A DNA stretch of 64,000 nt, taken from NCBI RefSeq assembly GCF_015356855.1, contig NZ_ARXR01000002.1:124001-188000 (forward strand), read 5' to 3'. The position numbers and the translations under genes were made by a program. Numbering within the stretch: position 1 is the stretch's first letter; the number at the start of each line of letters is the position of its first letter. The notes below the pieces were generated by a model. The model had not been told where the DNA came from. It saw only the letters and a program-made list of their open reading frames with translations, and did not search any database. Shown piece by piece: positions 16,334-25,692 of the stretch. This stretch comes from Alloalcanivorax venustensis ISO4. GTDB taxonomy: Bacteria > Pseudomonadota > Gammaproteobacteria > Pseudomonadales > Alcanivoracaceae.

Positions 16334-17443
16334 CTAAGCCACCAACCAGTTCTTGGGGATATCATCGGGCCGCGCCGGCGCCACGCGCACCTCGCGGGCC
16401 ACGCCGCCGGGGTCCTTCACTTCCACGGTGACACTTTCGTCGCCGCGGCCCTTGGAGTAGCGCGCCACGATGGCGGCGGCCTGCTCCAGCTCCGCTTCCG
16501 ATTCGAAGCGCCCGTCCACCAGCGCCAGCGGGCCGGGGCAACTGACCGTGGTGAGACTGGTGAACTGGTAGCGGTAGCCCTCCAGGAAGCGGTTCTCCCC
16601 TTCCTCGCGGCTGATGATCAGTTTCAGGTGCGGCTGCGGGCGGATGTGGCGGCCCACTTTCAGCAGCATGATGTCGTCCAGCTCGTAACGGCGTTCGTTG
16701 CGGGCCTGCCACAGGTCGGCGAGCTTGCGGGAGTAGGATTCGTCGGTCAGGAAGCAGCAGCCGCCGGAGGGCTGGGCGTAGTCCTCCAGGCCGAAACGGC
16801 GCGCCAGCTCGATCTGCGGCTTGCGGTTGCGGCCGGAGAAATCGTGCAGCCGCGAGCGGTCCACCCAGCCCTCGCGCTCGGGCAAAGTCTCGGGCAGGTT
16901 GAGCGCGCTGAGCGGGCGCAGCAGGCGGTCGTCGGCGCCGGACTCGCTGCTGATGATGGGCATGGTTTCCTTGCGCTGGCTCTTGGGCCGCTGGCCCACC
17001 ACCTCGCCGGTGATGATGAAATCGAAGCCCTTCTCGCCGGCCAGCTCACGGGCCTTGTTCAGCATCAAGGTGGCCTGGTTGACCATGAAGATCTTGCAGT
17101 CCAGGCAGGGGTTCAGATGGGCGCCGTAGCCGTGCTTGGGGTTGAGCACCACATCCTTGTACTCCTCGGAGATATCAATGATGTGCAGCTTGATGCCCAG
17201 CTCCTCGGCCACCCAGAGGGCGTTGTTGCGCTTGTTCTTGTCCTTGTCTTTCTTGCGGATCGCGTGGGTGTGGCCCTCCACGCAGAAGCCGGTGAAGAAG
17301 TTCACCCCTTCCACGTGAATGCCCTGCTCCTGCATCACTTTTACCGCCAGCATGGAGTCCAGCCCGCCGGACACCAGCGCGATGGCGCGGCGCTGGAGCG
17401 GGTCGGCGCTGGGCCGGGTGACGGGTGCGACTGCCTCGGACAT
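16334..17443 (-). CDS. PP-loop ATPase, MnmA/ThiI-like tRNA or sulfur-transfer enzyme
   Basis: A 369-residue adenylating enzyme with the PP-loop SGGLDSMLAVKV near residue 25. Candidate catalytic or metal cysteines lie in NPCLDCKIF (about 112) and in the adjacent pair QPSGGCCFLTDE. The layout resembles MnmA-like proteins that activate and thiolate tRNA, but it is not classical MnmA and lacks the THUMP domain of ThiI. The following gene is a TusA-like carrier 16 bases away, so sulfur insertion into RNA or a cofactor is a reasonable inference. The substrate is unknown. Confidence 0.75.
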   Translation of the reverse strand: MSEAVAPVTRPSADPLQRRAIALVSGGLDSMLAVKVMQEQGIHVEGVNFFTGFCVEGHTHAIRKKDKDKNKRNNALWVAEELGIKLHIIDISEEYKDVVLNPKHGYGAHLNPCLDCKIFMVNQATLMLNKARELAGEKGFDFIITGEVVGQRPKSQRKETMPIISSESGADDRLLRPLSALNLPETLPEREGWVDRSRLHDFSGRNRKPQIELARRFGLEDYAQPSGGCCFLTDESYSRKLADLWQARNERRYELDDIMLLKVGRHIRPQPHLKLIISREEGENRFLEGYRYQFTSLTTVSCPGPLALVDGRFESEAELEQAAAIVARYSKGRGDESVTVEVKDPGGVAREVRVAPARPDDIPKNWLVA

Positions 17444-17529
17444 AACAATACTCGCCCTGTTTTAAAGGAGATGGTCGGAAACGGGCGGCAGAGTATAGCA
17501 AATCACGCTTTGTTGACGAAGCGCCGGGG

Positions 17530-18519
17530 TCAGGGCGCTTCGGGGGCTTCCGGCAGGCGGGCCACGGCGAACTCGCGCTTGGCAAGCGTCAGCCGGCGGG
17601 CCACCGGCTCCAGCTTCCAGTCCAGGCCGTCGAGATGATCCTCGACGATGCGGCAGCGGCGCAGCAGGCCGTCGTCGTTGGCGATCTGAATGTTCAGCCC
17701 GGGGCGGGCGTTGAGCTCCAGCATCAACGGGCCCTTGTGCTTGTCCATTACCAGATCCACGCCCAGATAACCCAGCCCGGTGAGCTCATAGCAGCGCGCC
17801 GCCAGCTCCAGGCAGGCTTCCCAGTCGGGAATCTGCACGCCGGCCACCGGATGGGCGGTGTCCGGGTGCCGGTCGATTTTCAGGTTGTGCCAGGTGCCGC
17901 TCAGGGTGACACCGGTGGCGATGTCCACGCCCACGCCGATGGCGCCCTGGTGCAGGTTGGCCTTGCCGTCGGACTGGCGGGTGGGCAGGCGCAGCATGGC
18001 CGCCACCGGGTAGCCCTTGAGCACGATGATGCGCACGTCCGGCACGCCGCCGATGCTGATGCGGTCGAACAGGTCGGTGGAGCGCACCCGGTACTCGATC
18101 AGGGCGCGGTCGCGGTGGCCGCCCAGGGAATAGATGCCGGAGATGATCCCGGAAATGTGAAACTCCAGCTCCTCGGGGCTGATCATGCGGCCGGAGGCGC
18201 CCCGGTAGTAGCCCTCGAAGCGGTCCGAGATCACCATGATGCCGTCGCCGCCGGCACCCTGGGCCGGCTTGATCACGAAGTCGCCGTGGGTCTCGACGAT
18301 GTGCTGGAGCTTGCTGATGCCCTGCTCGGTATCAATGATGCCGTACATGTCCGGCACCTGGATGCCGGCGTCCAGGGCCAGCTTCTTGGTGCGGATCTTG
18401 TCGTCCACCAGCGGGTACAGGCGCCGGTCGTTATAGGCCAGCACATAGTCGCCGTTGCGCTGGTTGATGCCCATCACGCCACGGCGGCGCAGGGCCCTCC
18501 AGGTGCGGATCCCGAACAT
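17530..18519 (-). CDS. Alpha-L-glutamate ligase-like ATP-grasp protein
   Basis: A 329-residue ATP-grasp enzyme of the RimK-related group annotated as alpha-L-glutamate ligase-like. ATP-grasp features: the FVIKPAQGAGGDGIMVI lysine/glycine loop near residue 90, an LIEYRVRS stretch, and the metal-binding LMLELNARPGLNIQIAN near residue 265. Its start overlaps the stop of the upstream 7TM/transglutaminase gene by one base (TGATG). The same two families are found together in many gammaproteobacteria, usually with a RimB-like protease. The substrate is unknown. Confidence 0.85.
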   Translation of the reverse strand: MFGIRTWRALRRRGVMGINQRNGDYVLAYNDRRLYPLVDDKIRTKKLALDAGIQVPDMYGIIDTEQGISKLQHIVETHGDFVIKPAQGAGGDGIMVISDRFEGYYRGASGRMISPEELEFHISGIISGIYSLGGHRDRALIEYRVRSTDLFDRISIGGVPDVRIIVLKGYPVAAMLRLPTRQSDGKANLHQGAIGVGVDIATGVTLSGTWHNLKIDRHPDTAHPVAGVQIPDWEACLELAARCYELTGLGYLGVDLVMDKHKGPLMLELNARPGLNIQIANDDGLLRRCRIVEDHLDGLDWKLEPVARRLTLAKREFAVARLPEAPEAP

Positions 18520-20057
18520 CAGCGGCCACCTTCATCGGTCATCGCCCGGAAGCGCATCAGCTCCGCCAGGCGGTAACCCCGGTAATGGCCCATCAGCACC
18601 ATCACCGCCGCCAGCACCAGCAATACGCCGGGGAAGGTGAACACGAAGTACACCAGCGGCTGCCAAACCATCAACAGGTGACACAGCACCGCCGCGATCA
18701 GGGTGCCGATGGCCACCTTCAGCGACTGGGTGCCGCCACGCTCCTCCCAGACGATCGAGATACGCTCGATCACCATGGTCAGAATCACCATCGGGAACAG
18801 CGCCACCGACAGGCCGGTGGAGAGCCCCAGCTTGTAGCCCACCAGGCTGATCAGCGCCATCAGGATCACCACGAAGGTGAGCACGATCGACAGCCGCGCC
18901 AGTAACTGTAATTTCAGGTGTTCCAGATAGCCGCGCACCGACAGCCCGATGGCGGTGATGAAGGTGAACAGCAGCACGCCCCAGATCACCTCGGTTTCGC
19001 GGAACGCCAGCGCGATCAGCACCGGCGTGAAGGTGCCCAGGGTCTCCATGCCGACCAGGGAGCGGATCAGCAGCACCAGCAGGACGCCCACCGGAATCAT
19101 CATCAGGATGCGGAACAGCTGCTGGGACGGCACCGGCAGCTCGTAGAGGGAGTAGTCGATAAAGCTGCTCTGGTCCTGGAACCGCAGCGACTGGGCCAGC
19201 TGCAGCGCGCTCATCTCATTGCGGTGAACGCCGAAATCCACATCCGCGTTGCGGGCGCCCTCCAGCGCCAGCAACGGCTTGTCGCCGCTCCACCACACCA
19301 GCCGGTCATCGGGCAGCCCCTGGCGGCCGTCCAGCGGGTTGAAATACAGCCAGCTTTTGCCGTTGTAGGTGCGCAGCCACAGCTCCGGCTGCTGGTCGCG
19401 GCTCTCGTTGAGCTCCAGGGTGTGCACCGGCTCGGCGGGAATATGCGCCACCGCCAGCAGCAGGTCGACCACCCGAGCGCGGTTCTCCGGGCTGCGGTCG
19501 CCGGCGAGCAGCAGGCGCACGTTATCGCTTTCCATGTTGTTAACGCGCTTGATGGTCTCGCTGACGAAGGTCTCCACGTCCGCGGAGTGCTGGCGGATCG
19601 GCGCCAGCAACGCATCGGCGGCCAGCCGCTCCGGGCCCTCCAGCGGCGGCGCCGCGCGGAACTGGGGGCCGTCCTCGGGCACCGACGCCGGCTCGGCGAA
19701 GCGCGAGGTGAGCATCAACCGGTAATACAGGTTCTGCCGCCCCTCGGCCCGGCGCGCCGACCAGGTGACCACCCGGTTGCCGTTCTCCCGGTTGACGTTG
19801 ACGCCGTAGTTGTTGGAAATAAAGCTTTCATTGAGGGCGGTGAAACCGCTCTCCAGCGGCGGCACGTACATGCGCGCCTTGATCGGGGTGTTCTCCCGCG
19901 CCTGGAAACTGACCTGGGCGTCCACCACCCATACCGGGTCACTCTCGCTCTCGGTGAGCGGCACTTTCTGGACCAATATCTGGTAGGCAATACTGCCGAC
20001 CCCCAGCAACAACAAAAAAGCGGCGAGCAGCCGGGCGTGCAATTTCACAGAACGCAT
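18519..20057 (-). CDS. Inactive transglutaminase fused to 7TM domain (UUP1-like)
   Basis: A 512-residue membrane protein. Residues about 7-29 are a signal anchor; about 40-300 form the periplasmic inactive-transglutaminase domain; about 320-500 hold seven hydrophobic helices (for example ILMMIPVGVLLVLLIRSLVG, VIWGVLLFTFITAIGLSV and VYFVFTFPGVLLVLAAVMVL). The family has no known reaction and is described as lacking the catalytic triad. Coupling to the ATP-grasp ligase downstream suggests a joint role, perhaps peptide or amino-acid modification at the envelope; this is inference. Confidence 0.85.
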   Translation of the reverse strand: MRSVKLHARLLAAFLLLLGVGSIAYQILVQKVPLTESESDPVWVVDAQVSFQARENTPIKARMYVPPLESGFTALNESFISNNYGVNVNRENGNRVVTWSARRAEGRQNLYYRLMLTSRFAEPASVPEDGPQFRAAPPLEGPERLAADALLAPIRQHSADVETFVSETIKRVNNMESDNVRLLLAGDRSPENRARVVDLLLAVAHIPAEPVHTLELNESRDQQPELWLRTYNGKSWLYFNPLDGRQGLPDDRLVWWSGDKPLLALEGARNADVDFGVHRNEMSALQLAQSLRFQDQSSFIDYSLYELPVPSQQLFRILMMIPVGVLLVLLIRSLVGMETLGTFTPVLIALAFRETEVIWGVLLFTFITAIGLSVRGYLEHLKLQLLARLSIVLTFVVILMALISLVGYKLGLSTGLSVALFPMVILTMVIERISIVWEERGGTQSLKVAIGTLIAAVLCHLLMVWQPLVYFVFTFPGVLLVLAAVMVLMGHYRGYRLAELMRFRAMTDEGGR

Positions 20058-20432
20058 TTTTCAGCCTTATTCCAATACTTTCGTCACGGGCGGTCAGCCA
20101 CGGAACGGAAGCCAGCCCTGGCGCCCGTCGACGGTTCCTCGGCCCGCGCGGCCGTTCGGCGCACGTTGCTGAGACCGGCTGACCCGTGTTTGGTTGCGAC
20201 ATTCTAGGGCAGTCAGAGGCCAACCGGAGCAACAAAAGTAAAACTTTGCACCGGGTCACATTATGCCATGACACACCTTCGTGTGGCTTCCGTGGGTACA
20301 AGGGCTGTACAATGCGCCGCCTAATCCGCCTCCCACTCCGTTTCACGGGCCCTTCCGGCCGGTCGCGGACGCATTTTCACGCTGGTCCGCCAACGGACGG
20401 AGAGCGACTTTTTTCCCTACGGAGCCATTTCT
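20058..20432. other. Divergent intergenic region, UUP1-like gene / typA
   Basis: About 375 bases between divergent genes with no convincing ORF. A possible -10 element TACAAT lies at 20308-20313 ahead of typA, inside an imperfect palindrome GTACAAGGGCTGTAC, but no good -35 accompanies it. An AAAAGTAAAACTTTG stretch near 20235 is the most A+T-rich part. No further structure seen. Confidence 0.4.
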
Positions 20433-22241
20433 GTGATTGAACGCCTGCGCAATATCGCCATCATCGCCCACGTTGACCACGGCAAGACCACCCTGGTGGA
20501 CAAGCTGCTGCAACAGTCCGGCACCCTGGGAGATCGCGCCGGCGACGTGGAACGGGTGATGGACTCCAACGACCTGGAGAAGGAACGGGGCATCACCATC
20601 CTCTCCAAGAACACCGCCCTCAAGTACGGCGACTACCAGATCAACATCGTCGACACCCCCGGCCACGCCGACTTCGGCGGCGAGGTGGAGCGGGTCATGT
20701 CCATGGTCGACTCGGTGCTGCTGCTGGTGGACGCGGTGGACGGCCCCATGCCGCAAACCCGCTTCGTGACCCAGAAGGCGTTCGCCGCCGGCCTCAAGCC
20801 GATCGTGGTGGTCAACAAGGTGGACCGCCCCGGCGCCCGTCCGGACTGGGTGATCGACCAGGTGTTCGACCTGTTCGACACCCTCGGCGCCAGCGACGAG
20901 CAGCTCGACTTCCCGGTGGTCTACGCCTCCGCCCTCAACGGCGTGGCCGGCCCGGAAGCGGACCAGCTCGGCGACGACATGACCTTCCTGTTCCAGACCA
21001 TCATCGACCGCGTACCGGCGCCCGAAGTGGAACAGGACGGCCTGTTCCAGATGCAGATCTCCTCGCTGGACTACAACAGCTACCTGGGCGTGATCGGCAT
21101 CGGCCGCATCAAGCGCGGCAAAATCAAAGCCAACTCCACGGTCAAGATCATCGACCGCGAAGGCAAGGTGCGTAACGGCCGCATCCTGCAGATCATGGGC
21201 TACCACGGCCTCGACCGGGTGGACGTGCCGGAAGCCGGCGCCGGCGACATCGTCTGCGTCACCGGCATGGACCCGCTGGATATCTCCGACACCCTGTGCG
21301 ACCCCAACAAGGTGGAGGCCCTGCCGCCGCTGACCGTGGACGAGCCCACCGTGAGCATGGTGTTCCACGTCAACACCTCGCCGTTCGCCGGCCAGGACGG
21401 CAAGTTCGTCACCAGCCGCCAGATCCGCGAGCGCCTGGAAGCGGAACTCAAGCACAACGTGGCCCTGCGCGTGGAAGAGACCGGCAGCGCCGACCAGTTC
21501 CGCGTCTCCGGCCGTGGCGAGCTGCACCTGTCCGTGCTGATCGAGAACATGCGCCGTGAAGGCTTCGAGCTGGCCGTGGGCCGCCCGCAGGTGATCGTGC
21601 GCGAGGTGGACGGCAAGAAGCAGGAGCCCTACGAGAACGTCATGGCCGACGTGGAAGAGCAGCACCAGGGCGCCATCATGGAGCAACTGGGCCTGCGCCG
21701 CGGCGAGATGACCAACATGGAGCCGGACGGCAAGGGCCGGGTGCGCCTCACCTTCATCGTGCCCAGCCGCGGCCTGATCGGCTTCCGCAGCCTGTTCCTG
21801 ACGCTCACCTCCGGCACCGGCATCCTCAACAGCACCTTCAGCCACTACGGTGAGTTCAAGGCCGGCGACATGGCCCAGCGCAACAACGGCGTGCTGGTCT
21901 CCATGGTCAAAGGCAAGGTGCTGGCGTTCGCCCTGTTCAACCTGCAGGAGCGCGGCCGCATGCTGATCGAGCCCAACGTGGAAGTCTACGAAGGCCAGCT
22001 GATCGGCATCCACAGCCGCGGCAACGACCTGGTGGTGAACCCCACCAAGGGCAAGCAGCTCACCAACATGCGCGCCTCCGGCACCGATGAGAACGTGATT
22101 CTCACCCCGCCGGTACGCTTCAGCCTGGAGCAGGCCCTGGACTTTATCGAAGACGACGAACTGGCGGAAATCACCCCCAACCACATCCGCCTGCGCAAGA
22201 AGCTGCTCACCGAGACCGAGCGCAAACGCGCCAGCCGCTAA
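20433..22241 (+). CDS. typA: Ribosome-associated translational GTPase TypA/BipA
   Basis: EF-G-like GTPase that binds the ribosome and acts in stress adaptation and 50S assembly. The start is a GTG at 20433 ([20 protein letters not shown]) with GGAG about 8 bases upstream. GTPase motifs: [10 protein letters not shown] (G1), RGITI (G2), DTPGH (G3), NKVD (G4). The C-terminal family domain includes the [14 protein letters not shown] stretch. The 602 residues are full length. It ends at a strong terminator and is monocistronic. Confidence 0.97.
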   Translation: MIERLRNIAIIAHVDHGKTTLVDKLLQQSGTLGDRAGDVERVMDSNDLEKERGITILSKNTALKYGDYQINIVDTPGHADFGGEVERVMSMVDSVLLLVDAVDGPMPQTRFVTQKAFAAGLKPIVVVNKVDRPGARPDWVIDQVFDLFDTLGASDEQLDFPVVYASALNGVAGPEADQLGDDMTFLFQTIIDRVPAPEVEQDGLFQMQISSLDYNSYLGVIGIGRIKRGKIKANSTVKIIDREGKVRNGRILQIMGYHGLDRVDVPEAGAGDIVCVTGMDPLDISDTLCDPNKVEALPPLTVDEPTVSMVFHVNTSPFAGQDGKFVTSRQIRERLEAELKHNVALRVEETGSADQFRVSGRGELHLSVLIENMRREGFELAVGRPQVIVREVDGKKQEPYENVMADVEEQHQGAIMEQLGLRRGEMTNMEPDGKGRVRLTFIVPSRGLIGFRSLFLTLTSGTGILNSTFSHYGEFKAGDMAQRNNGVLVSMVKGKVLAFALFNLQERGRMLIEPNVEVYEGQLIGIHSRGNDLVVNPTKGKQLTNMRASGTDENVILTPPVRFSLEQALDFIEDDELAEITPNHIRLRKKLLTETERKRASR

Positions 22242-22253
22242 GGCGGTGGACAA

Positions 22254-22281
22254 GAAAAAGGCCCCTTCCGGGGCCTTTTTT
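22254..22281 (+). terminator. typA intrinsic terminator
   Basis: Stem AGGCCCC (22259-22265), TTCC tetraloop, GGGGCCT (22270-22276), then a run of six T to 22281. It starts 13 bases past the typA stop; an A-run on the other side makes it bidirectional, also ending the convergent DUF2007 transcript. Confidence 0.9.
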
Positions 22282-22290
22282 ATTGCGCCT

Positions 22291-22337
22291 TGTAGGAGCG
22301 GGCCCCGCCCGCGAAAGGGAGCGAAGCTCCCGGCAGG
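22291..22337. repeat. REP-like palindromic repeat
   Basis: TGTAGGAGCGGGCCCCGCCC followed by GCGAAAGGGAGCGAAGCTCC. The first 30 bases match the arms of the REPIN-like hairpin at 32156-32302. It sits in the gap between the typA terminator and the DUF2007 gene. Confidence 0.75.
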
Positions 22338-22339
22338 CG

Positions 22340-22687
22340 CTAAAGCAGCCAGGCCATCAAGGCCGCGCCGAGAAACATCCCGATCAACAGGCCTTTGCGG
22401 AAGGCGCGGGTGCTGTCCGTCTCGGCACGCCCCGGCTCGCGGATGCGCTCGCGCAGCGTCGGCCCGGAGGGCGGCGGCTGGCTGGCCTCGTAGTCGGCGA
22501 TCACCTCCAGCGAGCGGGCCTCATCGTCTTCGTTCACCCACACGCTGGCCAACCCGGAAGCGGGCAACTCGCCCACCGCGCCCTGCAGCATGTCGCCACG
22601 CACCTGGGCAACGATGCCGGACTGCTCCAGCAAGCCGGCCAGCATGTGCGCTTCCAGGCCGTCACCGGCTTCGTAGACACGCTTCAT
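22340..22687 (-). CDS. DUF2007-domain membrane-anchored protein
   Basis: A 115-residue protein. The N-terminal half (MKRVYEAGDGLEAHMLAGLL, GIVAQVRGDMLQGAVGELP, SVWVNEDDEARSLEVIADYE) matches the DUF2007 'putative signal-transducing protein' fold, related to GlnB-like ferredoxin-type folds. The C-terminus has one hydrophobic helix (KGLLIGMFLGAALMAWLL). Function unknown; it is alone between typA and trmL. Confidence 0.8.
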   Translation of the reverse strand: MKRVYEAGDGLEAHMLAGLLEQSGIVAQVRGDMLQGAVGELPASGLASVWVNEDDEARSLEVIADYEASQPPPSGPTLRERIREPGRAETDSTRAFRKGLLIGMFLGAALMAWLL

Positions 22688-22766
22688 GGGTGGCTCTCCT
22701 CTGTTGCGCGCATCCCTGTCGACAACACGCTACCATTTACCCGCTTTTATAACCCGGGATCCGTGA

Positions 22767-23231
22767 ATGCTGAATATTGCTCTGTTCGAGCCGGAAATAC
22801 CGCCCAACACCGGCAACATCATGCGCCTGGCGGCCAACACCGGCGCCGCCCTGCATCTGATCGAGCCGCTCGGTTTCGAGCTGGATGAGCGGCGCCTGCG
22901 CCGCGCCGGGCTGGACTACAGTGAATACGCCAACGTCACCGTGCACCCGGACTACCCCAGCTTCTGCCGGGACTACCCCACCGCGCGCCAGTTCGCGCTG
23001 ACCACCAAAGGCGGCCCGGCGCCCAGCCAGGTACGGTTTCAGGACGGGGACGTGCTGCTGTTCGGGCCGGAAACCCGGGGCCTGCCCGCCCATATCCTGG
23101 AAGGGCTGGCGCCGGAGCAGCGGCTGCGGCTGCCGATGGGCGCCAACAGCCGCAGTCTGAATCTCAGTAACGCGGTGGCGATCACGCTCTACGAAGCCTG
23201 GCGGCAACTCGGCTACCCCGGCGCGATCTGA
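22767..23231 (+). CDS. trmL: tRNA (cytidine(34)-2'-O)-methyltransferase TrmL
   Basis: SPOUT methyltransferase that 2'-O-methylates the wobble base of certain tRNA-Leu. It shows the opening [20 protein letters not shown], the [14 protein letters not shown]-knot motif near residue 93 and the [20 protein letters not shown] motif near residue 112. The 154 residues are standard. It is convergent with secB, with only nine bases between the genes. Confidence 0.95.
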   Translation: MLNIALFEPEIPPNTGNIMRLAANTGAALHLIEPLGFELDERRLRRAGLDYSEYANVTVHPDYPSFCRDYPTARQFALTTKGGPAPSQVRFQDGDVLLFGPETRGLPAHILEGLAPEQRLRLPMGANSRSLNLSNAVAITLYEAWRQLGYPGAI

Positions 23232-23240
23232 ACCAATCGA

Positions 23241-23711
23241 TTACTGGACGGTGGACGGCTCGCCGTCGCCGCTCTGCTGCTTCTCGCGCTGCTGCTGGTA
23301 GAGCGCCTCGAAGTTGAGCGGCTGCAGGATCATCTGCGGGAAGGAGCCCTTGGCGACCAGATCGGACACCACTTCGCGGGCGTAGGGGAACAGCACATTG
23401 GGGCAGTAGGCGCCCAGCAGCTGATCGCGCTCTTCGCCTTCGATGCCGGCCAGGGTGAAAATACCCGCCTGCTTCACTTCGGCCAGATAGAAGGTCTTCT
23501 GCTCGTCCTCGGATTTGGCGGTGACGGTGACCGTCACTTCCACTTCGTATTCGGTGCCTTCGCCGATGCGGCGTGCGCTGTTGTTCAGCTGCACGTTCAT
23601 CTTCGGCTTCCACTCCTGCAGGAAGATGTCCGGCGCCCCCGGGCACTCGAACGAGGCGTCCTTAAGGTAGACGCGCTGCAACTGGAAGGTTTTTTTCTGT
23701 TCTTCGGCCAT
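23241..23711 (-). CDS. secB: Protein-export chaperone SecB
   Basis: Tetrameric cytosolic chaperone that keeps preproteins unfolded and hands them to SecA. Recognised by FQLQRVYLKDASFECPGAP near residue 9, the LAGIEGEERDQLLGAYCPNVLFPYARE core and the QMILQPLNFEALYQQQ C-terminal helix. The 156 residues are normal. It follows grxC and the rhodanese gene, the conserved gammaproteobacterial order. Confidence 0.97.
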   Translation of the reverse strand: MAEEQKKTFQLQRVYLKDASFECPGAPDIFLQEWKPKMNVQLNNSARRIGEGTEYEVEVTVTVTAKSEDEQKTFYLAEVKQAGIFTLAGIEGEERDQLLGAYCPNVLFPYAREVVSDLVAKGSFPQMILQPLNFEALYQQQREKQQSGDGEPSTVQ

Positions 23712-23735
23712 GATTGTCTCCGTTGTTCGGTTCCG

Positions 23736-23990
23736 TCATCCGGCGAGCAGGTCGTCCAGTTCGCCCGTCCGCTCCAATGCGAAAAGTTCATCGCAACCGC
23801 CCACGTGGCGGTCCCCGATCCATATCTGCGGCACCGTGCGGCGGCCGCTGCGCGCCATCATTTGCCGACGCGCTTCCGGCTCCCGGTCCACGTCGATCTC
23901 ATGGACGCGGGCGTCCTTGCCCGCCAGCAAACGCTTGGCGCGCACGCAAAACGGGCACCAGCCGGTGCTGTAAAGGGTGACGTCCGCCAT
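23736..23990 (-). CDS. grxC: Glutaredoxin 3
   Basis: A small GSH-dependent thiol-disulfide oxidoreductase of 84 residues. Active site CPFC is in TGWCPFCVRAKRLL near residue 11, and the GSH-binding TVPQIWIGDRHVGGCDEL motif lies near residue 52. Its start overlaps the rhodanese stop by one base (TGATG). Confidence 0.96.
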   Translation of the reverse strand: MADVTLYSTGWCPFCVRAKRLLAGKDARVHEIDVDREPEARRQMMARSGRRTVPQIWIGDRHVGGCDELFALERTGELDDLLAG

Positions 23991-24406
23991 CAGCCCTTGG
24001 ACACCGGCAGGTTATCATTGCGCCAGGCGGTGACGCCGCCCTGGATACGGTAGAGCTCGGAAAAGCCCTTGTTGCGCAGCTGGCGCCCCAGGTGCGCCGC
24101 CTGGTTGCCCATCTTGCAGGTCAGGATCAGCGGCTTTTCCTTATATTTTTCCAATTCGCCCATCCGGTCCGTGACCTGGCTCTGGGGAATGTTCACACTG
24201 CCCGGGATATGCCCCTCGCGGAACTCGTCGGCGGCGCGCACGTCGACGATCACCGCATCCTTCTGATTGACCAGATTGGTGGCGAACTGCGGCGTGATGG
24301 CCTTGCCGCCACGGCGGGACTCAATCACGAAAAAGGCGCCCCACAGCGCTAAGAAGGCAAACACCAGGATATAGTGGTTGGTGACGAACTCGATGATACG
24401 ATCCAT
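23990..24406 (-). CDS. Membrane-anchored rhodanese-like protein
   Basis: A 138-residue protein with one N-terminal membrane helix (about 11-26, ILVFAFLALWGAFFVI) and a rhodanese domain whose catalytic cysteine is in LILTCKMGNQAAHLG near residue 96. The start at 24406 (MDRIIEFVTNHYI) matches the family; a longer frame upstream lacks a ribosome site. It leads the rhodanese-grxC-secB unit. In many relatives gpmI lies divergent from it; here envC does. Confidence 0.9.
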   Translation of the reverse strand: MDRIIEFVTNHYILVFAFLALWGAFFVIESRRGGKAITPQFATNLVNQKDAVIVDVRAADEFREGHIPGSVNIPQSQVTDRMGELEKYKEKPLILTCKMGNQAAHLGRQLRNKGFSELYRIQGGVTAWRNDNLPVSKG

Positions 24407-24475
24407 GACTGCATTCCTGCCGGCGGAAAATCGGCGACAAGTATACACACCAGCGCTCGGTTAAGATAAGGCACC

Positions 24476-25660
24476 ATGACGGAACCCGTGAAACCCCATT
24501 TTCGATTACTGACGCTGCTGATCGTGCCGGCGCTGGTGCTGACGAGCGCCGGCGCGCCCGCCGAAGAGCCCTCCGAGCAACAGCTGGAAGCGCTCAAGGA
24601 GCGCATCGAGGCGCTGTCCGAGGCCCAGCAGAAGGAAGCCCGCCAGCGCGACTCGGTGCAGAGCGAGCTGCGCGAGGCGGAAACCCGGGTCGGCGAGCTG
24701 ACCCGCGAACGGCGTCAGCTGGAGCGCGACGCCCGCCAGGCCGAGTCGCGGCTGGCGCGGCTGGAGGCCGAGCAGGCGGAACTGGCCGAAGAAAAGAAGG
24801 TGCAGCTGCGCTGGCTGGTGAAGACGGTGCGCGCCAGCTATCAGAGCGGCCGCGAAGAGCGGCTGAAGCTGATGCTCAACCAGCAGGAGCCGGACCAGAT
24901 CGCGCGCCTGCTGCGCTACCAGGAATACTTCCAGCGCGCCCGCACCGACCGCCTCGCCGACCTGGAAGACGAACTGGTGGAGCTGCGCCGGGTGGCGCAA
25001 GAAGTGGCCGACGCCCGCGCCGACCTGCTGGATCGCCGCACAGCGCTGGCGCGCAGCCAGGAGCAGTTGGAGCAGGCCGCCCGCGAACGGGAGACCACCC
25101 TGGCCAAACTGGAACGCTCCCTGGACCAGCGCGGCGGCGACATCGACCGCCTGCGCGCCGACCAGCAGCGCCTGGAAAAGCTGCTCGCCGAGATGGAGCG
25201 CAGCATGCCGGAAATGGCCCCCGCCGACCGCGGCACGCCGTTCGCCAAACTGGCCGGCGAGCTGCCCTGGCCGGTGCCCGGCGAAGTGCTGTCGAGCTTC
25301 AACTCCAGCCGTGAGGGCGCGTTGCGCTGGGAAGGCGTGGTGCTGGCCGCCGAGGAAGGCACGCCGGTGCGCGCCATCCACCCCGGGCGGGTGGTATTCG
25401 CCGACTGGATGCGCGGCTACGGCCTGCTCACCATCGTCGACCACGGCGGTGGCTACCTGACGCTGTACGGCTACAATCAAAGCCTGCTGCGCGATGTGGG
25501 CGAGTGGGTCGCGGTGGGCGACACCCTGGCCCTGGCCGGCCAGTCCGGCGGCAACAGCCGCAGCGCGCTGTACTTCGAAATCCGCAATCGGGGCAAGGTG
25601 GTGAACCCGACACGCTGGTGCGACCGCCGTGTTACACTGCCGCCCATTGCCCGAAACTAG
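24476..25660 (+). CDS. envC: Murein hydrolase activator EnvC
   Basis: A periplasmic coiled-coil protein that activates the septal amidases AmiA/AmiB under FtsEX control. Signal sequence about 1-30; two long coiled-coil stretches about 35-265; C-terminal LytM/M23-like domain about 285-390. The LytM zinc ligands are degenerate (ALYFEIRNRG has no HxH), as expected of EnvC, which activates rather than cuts. The 394 residues are typical. It is followed 32 bases on by ctpA. Confidence 0.93.
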   Translation: MTEPVKPHFRLLTLLIVPALVLTSAGAPAEEPSEQQLEALKERIEALSEAQQKEARQRDSVQSELREAETRVGELTRERRQLERDARQAESRLARLEAEQAELAEEKKVQLRWLVKTVRASYQSGREERLKLMLNQQEPDQIARLLRYQEYFQRARTDRLADLEDELVELRRVAQEVADARADLLDRRTALARSQEQLEQAARERETTLAKLERSLDQRGGDIDRLRADQQRLEKLLAEMERSMPEMAPADRGTPFAKLAGELPWPVPGEVLSSFNSSREGALRWEGVVLAAEEGTPVRAIHPGRVVFADWMRGYGLLTIVDHGGGYLTLYGYNQSLLRDVGEWVAVGDTLALAGQSGGNSRSALYFEIRNRGKVVNPTRWCDRRVTLPPIARN

Positions 25661-25692
25661 TGTCCAATGATGCCCTTGGTCTGGGGAATTAC

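Noticed and set aside
20343-22253. 636-codon open frame antisense to typA
   Set aside because: typA is certain on the other strand; this frame is His/Val/Gln-rich shadow sequence.
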